Part shown: piece after piece, positions 1 through 5,350 of the stretch | Numbering within the stretch: the first letter of the stretch is position 1 | Layout of the letters: each line of letters starts with the position of its first letter | Assembly (NCBI GenBank): GCA_016293265.1 | Contig: JAEDEN010000071.1 | Coordinates: 1-8,077, forward strand | Length of the DNA stretch: 8,077 bases | DNA from: Oscillospiraceae bacterium | GTDB lineage: Bacteria > Bacillota > Clostridia > Oscillospirales > Oscillospiraceae | Direction of reading: 5' to 3' | Program-made: the position numbers and the translations under genes | The notes under the pieces: generated by a model | The model's input: only the letters and a program-made list of their open reading frames with translations | What the model was told of the DNA's origin: nothing | The model's database searches: none

Positions 1-231
1 CGAAGATCAGGGCATCCCCTAAACTATGAGTGTCCATTCTGCAGGGTACAGTTTATTCAAAAGCTCCACAAAAATGCCCTAATATCAAAGGAAAAACAGC
101 CTGTCTCAAAAAACATTTTCATAAATAAGAAATTATACTCAAACAAATTTTCTTCATGGAGAAAAAATATCTCATCCTTGCTACCCCAAAATGAGACTGT
201 TTCGTTTCCTGCGGCTTATTTAATGTTTTAG
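1..231 (+). CDS. Possible 3' end of a gene entering from the left (CPFC motif)
   Basis: The first reading frame is open from the window edge for 76 codons to a TAG at 229-231. The other forward frames and the reverse frames I checked stop early. In DNA this AT-rich, a run of that length is somewhat unlikely by chance. The conceptual tail begins with a Cys-Pro-Phe-Cys motif (residues 11-14 of the visible part), which resembles half of a zinc knuckle. It then becomes Lys/Asn/Ser-rich without a recognisable domain. No start codon or upstream context can be seen. I do not recognise a family, and it could be non-coding AT-rich DNA. Confidence 0.25.
   Translation, partial: RRSGHPLNYECPFCRVQFIQKLHKNALISKEKQPVSKNIFINKKLYSNKFSSWRKNISSLLPQNETVSFPAAYLMF
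94..202. repeat. Imperfect inverted repeat, possible IS remnant
   Basis: The sequence at 94-108 (AAACAGCCTGTCTCA) is the reverse complement of 192-202 (TGAGACTGTTT), apart from a 4-base insertion (CCTG). Insertion-sequence ends can look like this, but there is no transposase between the arms, which are only about 83 bp apart, and no target-site duplication was seen. It may equally be chance in low-complexity DNA. Confidence 0.2.
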
Positions 232-258
232 GCGTTAACCGAACACTCTGCAAGGATG

Positions 259-304
259 AAAAGAGGATAAGGGTGCAAACCGAACGGTTTGCACCCTTAT
301 CCTC
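259..304 (-). terminator. Long intrinsic terminator downstream of the nitroreductase gene
   Basis: A perfect 19-bp stem (263-281 with 286-304) encloses the loop bases 282-285. Read leftward, the stem is followed by TTTT (262-259). It lies 34 bp beyond the nitroreductase stop codon and so probably ends the cwlJ-gerQ-nitroreductase transcript. The stem is longer than most intrinsic terminators, and the T-tract is short. Confidence 0.7.
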
Positions 305-337
305 ACAGCATTGCCGCCCTGGCAGCCTCTTTTTTGT

Positions 338-850
338 TTACAGGTACCGCACCAGCTCTTCCATGGGCTTGCGGTCTGCGTGGAGACGGGAGGGATGTGC
401 CGTCTCCGCCGGGTATCCCAGGGGCAGCAGGGCGATGGGCGTAAGGCCTGCCATCTCCGGGAAGGCGGAAATGAGCTTCTCTGGCTCAAACATACCCACA
501 TAAGTGGTGCCAAGGCCCAGGTCCGCCGCCTGCAGCATCATCTGGGTGGCGGCGATGGCCGCGTCGATCTCGCCGTGGTTCTTGCCGTCGGTCTCCCGTT
601 TCCAGGCCGCCTGCGCATCATAGGCCACCACCAGCATCACAGGGGGATGGAAATGGGATGCGGTGCAGCCGTCCGCCTTTTCCAGCGCCTCCGGTGTTTG
701 CAGCACAAAAATGCGCTGGGGCTGGAGATTGTGGGCGGTAGGGGCGTTTCGGCCCGCCTCCAGGATGAGGGCCAGCTTTTCCGCCTCCACCGGGGCGGGG
801 CTGAACTTGCGCAGAGAATAGCGCTGGGCAGACAGGGTTTCAAAATCCAT
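338..850 (-). CDS. Nitroreductase family protein (FMN-dependent)
   Basis: This encodes 170 residues, a compact member of the nitroreductase fold. These homodimeric flavoproteins use NAD(P)H to reduce nitroaromatics, quinones or flavins in the cytoplasm. Family signatures are visible. The N-terminal R10-Y-S-L-R-K-F segment is where this family binds the FMN phosphate. N41-L-Q-P-Q follows an APTAHN stretch. The C-terminal half has LGLGTTYVG (111-119) and LPLGYP (142-147), which close the flavin site. The start is set by an AAAGGAG Shine-Dalgarno sequence 8 bases upstream of the ATG. It lies 47 bp downstream of the gerQ-like gene on the same strand with no terminator between, so it is probably the last gene of that transcript. 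The physiological substrate cannot be read from sequence. Family assignment is secure; any link to spores is inferred from position only. Confidence 0.9.
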   Translation of the reverse strand: MDFETLSAQRYSLRKFSPAPVEAEKLALILEAGRNAPTAHNLQPQRIFVLQTPEALEKADGCTASHFHPPVMLVVAYDAQAAWKRETDGKNHGEIDAAIAATQMMLQAADLGLGTTYVGMFEPEKLISAFPEMAGLTPIALLPLGYPAETAHPSRLHADRKPMEELVRYL

Positions 851-897
851 GGAAATCGCTCCTTTATCCTTTGTATGGGTCCCCTTTTTCCGCTATT

Positions 898-1593
898 TTA
901 CCACGGCTTCCCTGCGGACGCAAGGCTGTCCGCGCCGCCGTTCATACCGTTCATATCATTCATGCCATCCATCTCATTCATACCGTTCATGCCGTTCATG
1001 ATATTCCCGCTGTTCCTTCCCATCATGGGATTCATCGTGCTCCCGCTGTTTCTGCCCGCCATGGCCCGGTTTCTGCCGTCCAGGCCCCGCTCGGCAAGGA
1101 GCTGGTCGCACATCCGGCGGCGCTCGATATCATAGAATTCCATGTATTTGAGGGAGTACATATCGATCACCACATACCGGTCCCGTCCCGGCTGGTAGAT
1201 GGTCACATAGTCGTTGCCCACCTCGTACAAAATACCCTCCCAGGAAACGGTATTTTGGGTTCCAATGAGGAAGGTGGCAACGATAAAATTCCCGCGGTTG
1301 CGCAGCAGTGTTGTCTTCAGCGACCCCAGGAACGCCTCATTCAGGCTGGTGGGCGCCTCGATGACCTCCGAGGGAAGGCCATGGTGCATTTGGGGCGTGT
1401 TGTCCACCCCTTCCGTCATGTCCATCATCATATTCGGGCCCAAAGGCCGGAGAAAGCGGGTATCCGCCGCCGTCCAGGACCGGTTTCCGCCCGGTGCGGC
1501 ACCGGGGGCTGTGGGTGTGATCTCTGCGTCCCAGTTTTGCCGCTGCGTCCGGGGATTTGCTGTGGATGTAGAGTCATTCTGATAGTTTGGCAT
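898..1593 (-). CDS. gerQ: GerQ-like spore coat protein with Met/Asn/Gly-rich tail
   Basis: This 231-residue protein has three parts. Residues 1-80 are polar, Pro/Asn-rich and probably disordered. Residues 82-155 match the GerQ (YwdL) core: a leucine-rich helix followed by RNRG-NF-IVATFLIG, a W-x-G-x-L-Y-EVGNDYVTI strand pattern and a YVVIDMYSLKYMEF ending. Residues 176-220 form a tail built of two GRNSG units and then repeated MNGM/MNEM/MDGM units. In Bacillus, GerQ is a coat protein needed for CwlJ to localise and work in germination, and here the gene directly follows a cwlJ homologue. I chose the ATG at 1593, which has GAGAGGTG upstream, over an in-frame TTG five codons earlier. The upstream cwlJ stop lies 11 bases before this ATG. 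B. subtilis GerQ is shorter (about 180 residues) and, as far as I recall, lacks such a tail. Core assignment is good; the role of the tail is unknown. Confidence 0.85.
   Translation of the reverse strand: MPNYQNDSTSTANPRTQRQNWDAEITPTAPGAAPGGNRSWTAADTRFLRPLGPNMMMDMTEGVDNTPQMHHGLPSEVIEAPTSLNEAFLGSLKTTLLRNRGNFIVATFLIGTQNTVSWEGILYEVGNDYVTIYQPGRDRYVVIDMYSLKYMEFYDIERRRMCDQLLAERGLDGRNRAMAGRNSGSTMNPMMGRNSGNIMNGMNGMNEMDGMNDMNGMNGGADSLASAGKPW
938..1000 (-). repeat. Short tandem coding repeat (Met-Asn/Asp-Gly units) in the gerQ 3' end
   Basis: The plus strand shows recurring CCGTTCAT / CATTCAT units, mostly with a 9- or 6-base period. They encode the alternating Met-Asn-Gly-Met-Asn stretch near the C-terminus of the GerQ-like protein. 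Copies are imperfect but the reading frame is kept throughout, as expected for slippage-prone DNA under protein-level selection. Confidence 0.7.
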
Positions 1594-1604
1594 CCTGACA
1601 CCTC

Positions 1605-2045
1605 TCAAGTCTTGTAATAAGCATCTGTTGGATTATAGAAGCAGTGATCGCCGATACGGGTCTGCCAGTATCCCACGTTGGAAGGGAAGAAGGAGCGGCA
1701 CTCGGGGCCGAAGGGGTTATAAAACCACAGTGACTCCGCCACCACCGGCAGCCGGTTTCCCGAAATGGCCCAGTCGGCGATATCGTAGTGGATTTGCTCA
1801 GGGCGCATATTGTAGATGTTCTGGGGGTTGTAGGCGCCTCCTTCTGTTTCGCTGGCGCAGACGAATTGGTAGGGCTGAAAAATGATGTTGCGGATGCTGC
1901 CCTGCCCCACCCGGGCGTATTCCCCGCCCCGGGCGTGGACGCGGTTCATCACCACACCCGCCACCGCTTTCATCCCGTTTTCCCCTTCGCCCCCCGCCTC
2001 GCACTGGATCAGACGCGCCAGCAGCTCCCGGTCGGAAAAAGCCAT
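1605..2045 (-). CDS. cwlJ: Spore cortex-lytic hydrolase CwlJ (SleB/CwlJ family)
   Basis: This 146-residue protein is a stand-alone Hydrolase_2 (SleB/CwlJ) domain, the usual length for CwlJ. It cleaves muramic-delta-lactam-containing spore cortex peptidoglycan during germination. The start of the domain reads ARLIQCEAGGEGENG, with E16 at the position of the predicted catalytic glutamate, followed by VAGVVMNRV. Later conserved segments are IIFQPYQF, the LWFYNPFGPEC block (F-Y-N-P) and the GDHCFYNP ending. There is no signal peptide, which fits CwlJ being made in the mother cell and held in the coat rather than exported. I chose the ATG at 2045 because AGGAGG lies 7 bases upstream; the ATG two codons earlier is too close to that site. 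The gerQ-like gene follows immediately, matching the known functional dependence of CwlJ on GerQ. Upstream, only 42 bases separate the start from a terminator hairpin. Confidence 0.93.
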   Translation of the reverse strand: MAFSDRELLARLIQCEAGGEGENGMKAVAGVVMNRVHARGGEYARVGQGSIRNIIFQPYQFVCASETEGGAYNPQNIYNMRPEQIHYDIADWAISGNRLPVVAESLWFYNPFGPECRSFFPSNVGYWQTRIGDHCFYNPTDAYYKT

Positions 2046-2080
2046 GTTCATTCCTCCTTGGTCGCTGCTCCATACTACGC

Positions 2081-2117
2081 AAAAGAAACGCCGCCGGTGC
2101 ATACGCACCGGCGGCGT
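2081..2117 (-). terminator. Intrinsic terminator after the TSCPD gene
   Basis: A perfect 13-bp GC-rich stem (2088-2100 with 2105-2117) carries the 4-base loop ATAC. Read leftward it is followed by TTTCTTTT. It begins only 4 bp past the TSCPD-protein stop codon. A matching T-run (2119-2123) on the other side lets it act weakly in the other direction too. It insulates cwlJ from the upstream gene. Confidence 0.88.
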
Positions 2118-2121
2118 CTTT

Positions 2122-2373
2122 TTACTTACCCAGCGCCTTTTCCAGTCCCCTTGCCAACTGGTCGGGGCAGGAGGTGGACTTGAAGCCGCAGCGGATCCCC
2201 TTCAGGCGCTCAATGGCCTCCTGGGCCTTCATACCCTTCACCAGGGCGGAAATCCCCTGGAGGTTGCCGCTGCATCCGCCGTAGACCTCCATCTCCCGGA
2301 TCACGCCCTCTTCATCCACTTCCACCCGCATTTCCTGGGAACAGACCCCCTGGGGGCGAAACTTATATACCAT
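2122..2373 (-). CDS. Small TSCPD-domain protein (TIGR03905-type)
   Basis: This 83-residue protein is a complete single TSCPD domain. The domain is named for its conserved Thr-Ser-Cys-Pro-Asp motif, seen here at residues 67-71. Four cysteines (11, 34, 62 and 69) are placed as in this family, where they are thought to bind metal. The segment VYGGCSGNLQGISALVKG in the middle is also typical. The same domain occurs at the C-terminus of some vitamin B12-dependent ribonucleotide reductases, but stand-alone copies in Firmicutes have no established function. The ATG is preceded by AAAGGAGAG at 8 bases. It is a single-gene unit, with its own promoter-like sequence upstream and a strong terminator downstream. 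Confidence 0.88.
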   Translation of the reverse strand: MVYKFRPQGVCSQEMRVEVDEEGVIREMEVYGGCSGNLQGISALVKGMKAQEAIERLKGIRCGFKSTSCPDQLARGLEKALGK

Positions 2374-2406
2374 GACCGTGCTCTCCTTTGTTATTTTTTC
2401 TCCATG

Positions 2407-2435
2407 AGAATAGCATATCCCCTTTTAAAATGCAA
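2407..2435 (-). promoter_or_regulatory. Sigma-A-like promoter for the TSCPD gene
   Basis: Read leftward, TTGCAT (2435-2430) and TATTCT (2412-2407) are separated by 17 bases, and an extended -10 TGC sits directly before the -10 hexamer. It lies about 35 bases upstream of the start codon, in a gene-free divergent region. Confidence 0.55.
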
Positions 2436-2444
2436 GGGGCCGCC

Positions 2445-2462
2445 CCGGCGGCGCACCGCCGG
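2445..2462. repeat. GC-rich inverted repeat between divergent promoters
   Basis: CCGGCGG and CCGCCGG flank a 4-base loop (CGCA). The palindrome sits between the leftward TSCPD promoter and the rightward padR promoter. It is upstream of both transcripts, so it is not a terminator for either. Its function is unknown; it may simply be a GC-rich DNA structure. Confidence 0.4.
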
Positions 2463-2484
2463 AAAAATATTTGCGCGCCGGCTC

Positions 2485-2513
2485 TTGACAATAACGATAT
2501 TCGATAATATACT
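2485..2513 (+). promoter_or_regulatory. Near-consensus sigma-A promoter for padR-DUF2812
   Basis: TTGACA (2485-2490) and TATACT (2508-2513) are separated by exactly 17 bases. The -35 is perfect and the -10 is 5 of 6. The spacer is almost entirely one copy of the repeated operator-like sequence, so a bound repressor would block RNA polymerase. Confidence 0.82.
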
Positions 2514-2542
2514 GGATTCAGAAATAACGATATTCGATAATA
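2490..2542 (+). promoter_or_regulatory. Twin PadR operator: exact 20-bp direct repeat
   Basis: AATAACGATATTCGATAATA occurs identically at 2490-2509 and 2523-2542, 33 bp apart centre to centre, about three helical turns. Each copy holds an imperfect dyad (TA-n-CGA-TAT-TCG-n-TA). The first copy fills the promoter spacer and overlaps the -10. The second lies in the 5' leader and touches the AAGGAGG Shine-Dalgarno sequence. Known PadR-family operators are AT-rich dyads in the same position, so autorepression by the adjacent PadR protein is the natural reading. Confidence 0.75.
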
Positions 2543-2556
2543 AGGAGGTCCGTCTC

Positions 2557-2877
2557 ATGGCCCGAGAAAAATTCCAGACCTTGACGGAACAGATGTTTTA
2601 CATTCTGCTGTGCCTGCGGCGGGAGTGCTGCGGCACGGACATCATGGCACAGATTCAGGAAAAGACCCAGGGCCGGGTCAGCGTGGGCCCCGGCACCCTT
2701 TATAACCTTTTGGAAAGCTTTCTCACCGCCGGGATGATCGCCGAAACCAAGGTGGAAGGCCGCAAGCGCAGCTACCTCATCACCGAGGCGGGCGAAAAGG
2801 CCCTGGAGGAGGAATACAACCGGCTGATGATTTTGACGGCGGACTACCGCGCCGCCACGGAACAGGAGGGCAGATAA
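2557..2877 (+). CDS. PadR family transcriptional regulator
   Basis: This 106-residue protein is the short PadR type: a winged helix-turn-helix and a C-terminal helix for dimerisation. The wHTH covers roughly residues 9-85. It includes YILLCLRRECCGTDIMAQI (helices 1-2), then VSVGPGTLYNLLESFLTAGMI, whose GTLYNLL is the family's recognition-helix signature, then KVEGRKRSYLITEAGEKAL (the wing, with the usual R-x-Y-x-x-T-x-x-G pattern). The start is the ATG at 2557 with AAGGAGG 8 bases upstream. The frame is open far upstream, but the promoter and twin operator lie inside that extension, which rules out an earlier start. The stop is one base from the next start codon, so the two genes are cotranscribed and probably translationally coupled. 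PadR proteins of this kind often respond to envelope-active or phenolic compounds, but the ligand here is unknown. Confidence 0.92.
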   Translation: MAREKFQTLTEQMFYILLCLRRECCGTDIMAQIQEKTQGRVSVGPGTLYNLLESFLTAGMIAETKVEGRKRSYLITEAGEKALEEEYNRLMILTADYRAATEQEGR

Positions 2878-2878
2878 G

Positions 2879-4246
2879 ATGAAGCAGACAAAACGGGAAT
2901 TCATTCTCTACTCCTTTTACGACCATACCAGTATCGCCCGCCATCTTGAAACAATGGCATTGAAGGGTTGGCGTCTGGAGAAGATCCGTACCAACGGCGT
3001 CTGGATATACCGCCGTGCTGAGCCCAGAGCCTTGCACTACGCCGTTACCTACCTGCCCCAGGCCTCCGACTACGAGGACGTGGAAAAGGCACAGGAGGAA
3101 TTTCTGAGTCTGTGCGCCGCAGCAGGATGGCATCTGGCGGCCCAGACCTTCCAGATGCTGATTTTGTACAGCGAAGCGGAAGATCCCGTTCCCCTGGACA
3201 CAGACCCCGCCATACAGGTGGCCAACCTCCATGAGGCCATGTGTGCTGGTTATATCTGGGGAAACGTGTTGATGCTGGCGGTTGCCTTTTTCGCTCTTCT
3301 CAGCATCGCAGCAAAGCTGAAACAGTGTGCCATCTTCGTGCTGAGCTCTCCCCTCATCCTCCTTTTGGCCTGCCTTCTCATCCTGCTGGTTCTTTACAGT
3401 GGCGGCGAGCTGGCCGCCTACCTTCTCTGGTACAAAAAGGCCCTGCGGATGGCGGAGGAGGAAGGCTGTTTCCTTCCGACCCGGGGCGGCCGGTGGAAGG
3501 ATGTGCTTCTGTGCCTTTCCGTCACCGCCCTCCTTACCGCCCTGCTGGTGTGCGGTGAGTGGCGTGCATGGATCAGCATCGTCTTTTTCACAGTGGGGGT
3601 CGGCCTCTGCCAGCGCATCGGCAGCGCCTTCCGGGATCGCCTGAAACGCGCCGGCAAAAGCGGCGCCTTCAACCGCGGGGCCACCTTTCTTCTCCTGCTT
3701 TTGCTCATCATACTCCTGCAGCATGGCCAGGACCGTCTCTCGGAGGTCTTTGCAAGGGAAGATCACGAAGAAGTGACCTACAGCTATCTGGGCAAGGAAT
3801 ACACCGCCTATTGCGACCCCCTTCCCCTGACCCTTGGCAGTCTCACCGGAGTGGATGACAGCCATTACAGCAGCCGCCTGTATGCCCGCAGCACTGTTCT
3901 GGCCTCTATTCTCAGCGGCAGCCAGATCTGCCGCCAAGACGTTTCCGGCGCCCCATACTCCCAGTTCTATTACCACCTCTACCGCTCTCCCCTTTCCTTC
4001 CCGCTGGATGACTCCGTCTGCTGGAGCCCCCGCTACGTGGAGCTCAGCATCCTGCAAGATCCCGCAGCGGACAGTCAGCGCACCGATCCCACCCCCTTTG
4101 GCGCGGAAGAAGCCTGGTTCCGCCGCCATAACGGCTGCAGGGAGTACCTCCTGCGCTTTGAAAGCTGCGTCATTCAGCTTTCCTTCGGCTGGGAGCCCAG
4201 CCAGGAGCAGGTGACGCAAGCCCTGAACACCCTCTTGGCCCTGTAG
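2879..4246 (+). CDS. DUF2812 domain membrane protein, partner of PadR
   Basis: This 455-residue protein opens with a DUF2812 domain (about residues 5-105). Visible hallmarks are an early F-I-L-Y-S-F-Y-D segment, HLETMALKGWRLEKI, a V-W-I-Y-R-R strand and CAAAGWHLAAQTFQMLILYS. Membrane segments follow at about 124-145, 150-172, 209-225, 229-247 and 268-281. The remaining roughly 175 residues form a soluble C-terminal domain with no membrane segment. With an odd number of segments, the DUF2812 domain and the C-terminal domain should lie on opposite faces of the membrane. DUF2812 genes commonly sit next to padR genes in Firmicutes, as here, and their function is unknown. A role as a membrane sensor or envelope factor controlled by PadR is inference. 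The gene ends at a shared terminator with spo0A. I recognise no family in the C-terminal domain. Confidence 0.85.
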   Translation: MKQTKREFILYSFYDHTSIARHLETMALKGWRLEKIRTNGVWIYRRAEPRALHYAVTYLPQASDYEDVEKAQEEFLSLCAAAGWHLAAQTFQMLILYSEAEDPVPLDTDPAIQVANLHEAMCAGYIWGNVLMLAVAFFALLSIAAKLKQCAIFVLSSPLILLLACLLILLVLYSGGELAAYLLWYKKALRMAEEEGCFLPTRGGRWKDVLLCLSVTALLTALLVCGEWRAWISIVFFTVGVGLCQRIGSAFRDRLKRAGKSGAFNRGATFLLLLLLIILLQHGQDRLSEVFAREDHEEVTYSYLGKEYTAYCDPLPLTLGSLTGVDDSHYSSRLYARSTVLASILSGSQICRQDVSGAPYSQFYYHLYRSPLSFPLDDSVCWSPRYVELSILQDPAADSQRTDPTPFGAEEAWFRRHNGCREYLLRFESCVIQLSFGWEPSQEQVTQALNTLLAL

Positions 4247-4337
4247 CGGAAGGGACTCCCCATGAACCGCCTCCCTGCTCCTTCTGCCGCCGCAGCGGCA
4301 TTGAGCGGCATCCGAAGAACAATTCTCTCAACAAAAC

Positions 4338-4366
4338 AAAAAGGAGAGGCGGCGCCTCTCCTTTTT
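4338..4366. terminator. Bidirectional intrinsic terminator between DUF2812 gene and spo0A
   Basis: An 8-bp stem (GGAGAGGC 4343-4350 with GCCTCTCC 4354-4361) has a GGC loop, five A on the left and five T on the right. The A/T flanks extend the pairing and provide a T-tract in either direction. It serves the two convergent genes and ends 2 bp from the spo0A stop codon. Confidence 0.9.
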
Positions 4367-4368
4367 CC

Positions 4369-5130
4369 TTATGCCTTCCGGTTGTCCCTTCGTTTGAGCT
4401 CCAGGGTCAGCCGGTCTGCGATCATGGCGATGAACTCGCTGTTTGTGGGCTTCCCCTTGGTGTTGGAAACGGTATAGCCGAAGTATTTTTGCAGTGTCTC
4501 CAGATCGCCCCGGTCCCAAGCCACCTCAATGGCATGGCGGATGGCACGCTCCACCCGGGAGGGTGTGGTTCCGAAATGTTTGGCCACCTCCGGGTAAAGG
4601 ACCTTCGTCACCGCGTTGATGACCTCCATATCGTTGACCGCGATGATAATGGCCTGGCGAAGGTACTGGTAGCCCTTGATATGGGCGGGAACGCCCACCT
4701 CATGGATCACCGCCGTGACCATGTCCTTCAAGTCGATGTCCGGGGCCGGCTCTTCCCCCCAGCTAAAGAGGTTATGGATGCGGTCCCGCAGGGCCTCCAT
4801 GGTAAAGGGCTTTGGCAGGAAAAAGCTGGCGCCCAGTTCGCCTGCCTCGGCAAGGGTCTGGTCCGTATAAAAAGCGGAGTACAGCACGGCCTTCGTCTCC
4901 ATCTCCGCCTGGCGCATCCTGGCCAGCACGCTCAGTCCATCCAGGCCCGGCATCACCAGGTCCATGATGATCAGGTCGGGCTGAATCGCTTCGAGCATCT
5001 GGAAGGCTTCCATCCCATCTCCCGTGGAACCCACCACCGTGAATTCCTCCTCTTTTTCTATGGACTCCCGCAGCATGGTGCGGAACTCCTCATTGGCGTC
5101 TGCCAACAGCACCGTTTTTCTGTTGTCCAT
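4369..5130 (-). CDS. spo0A: Sporulation master response regulator Spo0A
   Basis: This 253-residue protein has the two-domain layout of Spo0A. The receiver domain (about 5-125) has the phospho-acceptor D57 in IIMDLVMPGLDG, the conserved Ser in VLYSAF and the Lys in LPKPF. The effector domain (about 140-250) is nearly textbook: the HTH with TTPSRVERAIRHAIEVAW and the FGYTVSNTKGKPTNSEFIAM block are diagnostic. Phosphorylated Spo0A binds 0A boxes (TGTCGAA) and switches cells into sporulation. One oddity is the acidic pocket, which reads L-A-D11-A12-N13 where B. subtilis has A-D-D-N, so the second Asp is Ala. spoIVB, the usual upstream neighbour, is absent; a divergent NUDIX gene lies there instead. 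The Shine-Dalgarno sequence is modest (GAAAGGGA, about 11 bases upstream). An imperfect 0A-box-like CAGTCGAA lies at 5267-5260, and no convincing promoter hexamers were found. Identity is very secure. Confidence 0.97.
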   Translation of the reverse strand: MDNRKTVLLADANEEFRTMLRESIEKEEEFTVVGSTGDGMEAFQMLEAIQPDLIIMDLVMPGLDGLSVLARMRQAEMETKAVLYSAFYTDQTLAEAGELGASFFLPKPFTMEALRDRIHNLFSWGEEPAPDIDLKDMVTAVIHEVGVPAHIKGYQYLRQAIIIAVNDMEVINAVTKVLYPEVAKHFGTTPSRVERAIRHAIEVAWDRGDLETLQKYFGYTVSNTKGKPTNSEFIAMIADRLTLELKRRDNRKA

Positions 5131-5316
5131 ATAAAATCTTTTCCCTTTCCAGTATTTCGATTTGCGACGGTTCCTTGATGCATCTCGTTGCCTTTTCTAT
5201 AAACTATCATATTGCGCCATGTTTTTCAAGGCGGTCATGTAAAATTTTTCCAAAAACAATTCGACTGATTTCACGAGACAGCCATCCTGCCCCTTCCCTT
5301 CCTCCGGCGGATATGG

Positions 5317-5322
5317 TATGCT
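5317..5322 (+). promoter_or_regulatory. Extended -10 element for the NUDIX gene
   Basis: TATGCT is preceded by TG plus one base (TGG overlapping 5314-5316), the extended -10 form, with only a weak -35 17 bases upstream. It predicts a transcription start near 5329. This places an in-frame ATG at 5318 inside the promoter and supports translation from 5351. The rest of the 220-bp region between the divergent spo0A and NUDIX genes holds no further clear signal. Confidence 0.45.
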
Positions 5323-5350
5323 GGAAAAAACGAAACGCGGAGGGAACACC

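Noticed and set aside
871..1617. Rightward open frame opposite gerQ, with a His/Ile/Val repeat
   Set aside because: The repeat is only the reverse-strand reading of the Met-Asn-Gly tail. The GerQ core is recognisable on the leftward strand.
1882..2556. Upstream extension of the PadR frame
   Set aside because: The extension overlaps cwlJ and the TSCPD gene, and it contains the promoter and twin operator. The strong Shine-Dalgarno sequence fixes the start at 2557.
2780..4219. Long leftward open frame of 479 codons opposite the DUF2812 gene
   Set aside because: It is a shadow of the GC-rich codon pattern. The rightward frame has a clear DUF2812 domain, membrane segments and coupling to padR, while the reverse product is Gln/Gly/Ala-rich without a domain.
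4262..4477. Small rightward frame after the DUF2812 gene
   Set aside because: It runs through the bidirectional terminator and into spo0A on the other strand, and its product is low-complexity Ala/Ser/Arg.
5260..5267. 0A-box-like CAGTCGAA (leftward) upstream of spo0A
   Set aside because: It has a mismatch in the core and no clear promoter next to it, so I mention it in the spo0A entry but do not call it as a site.
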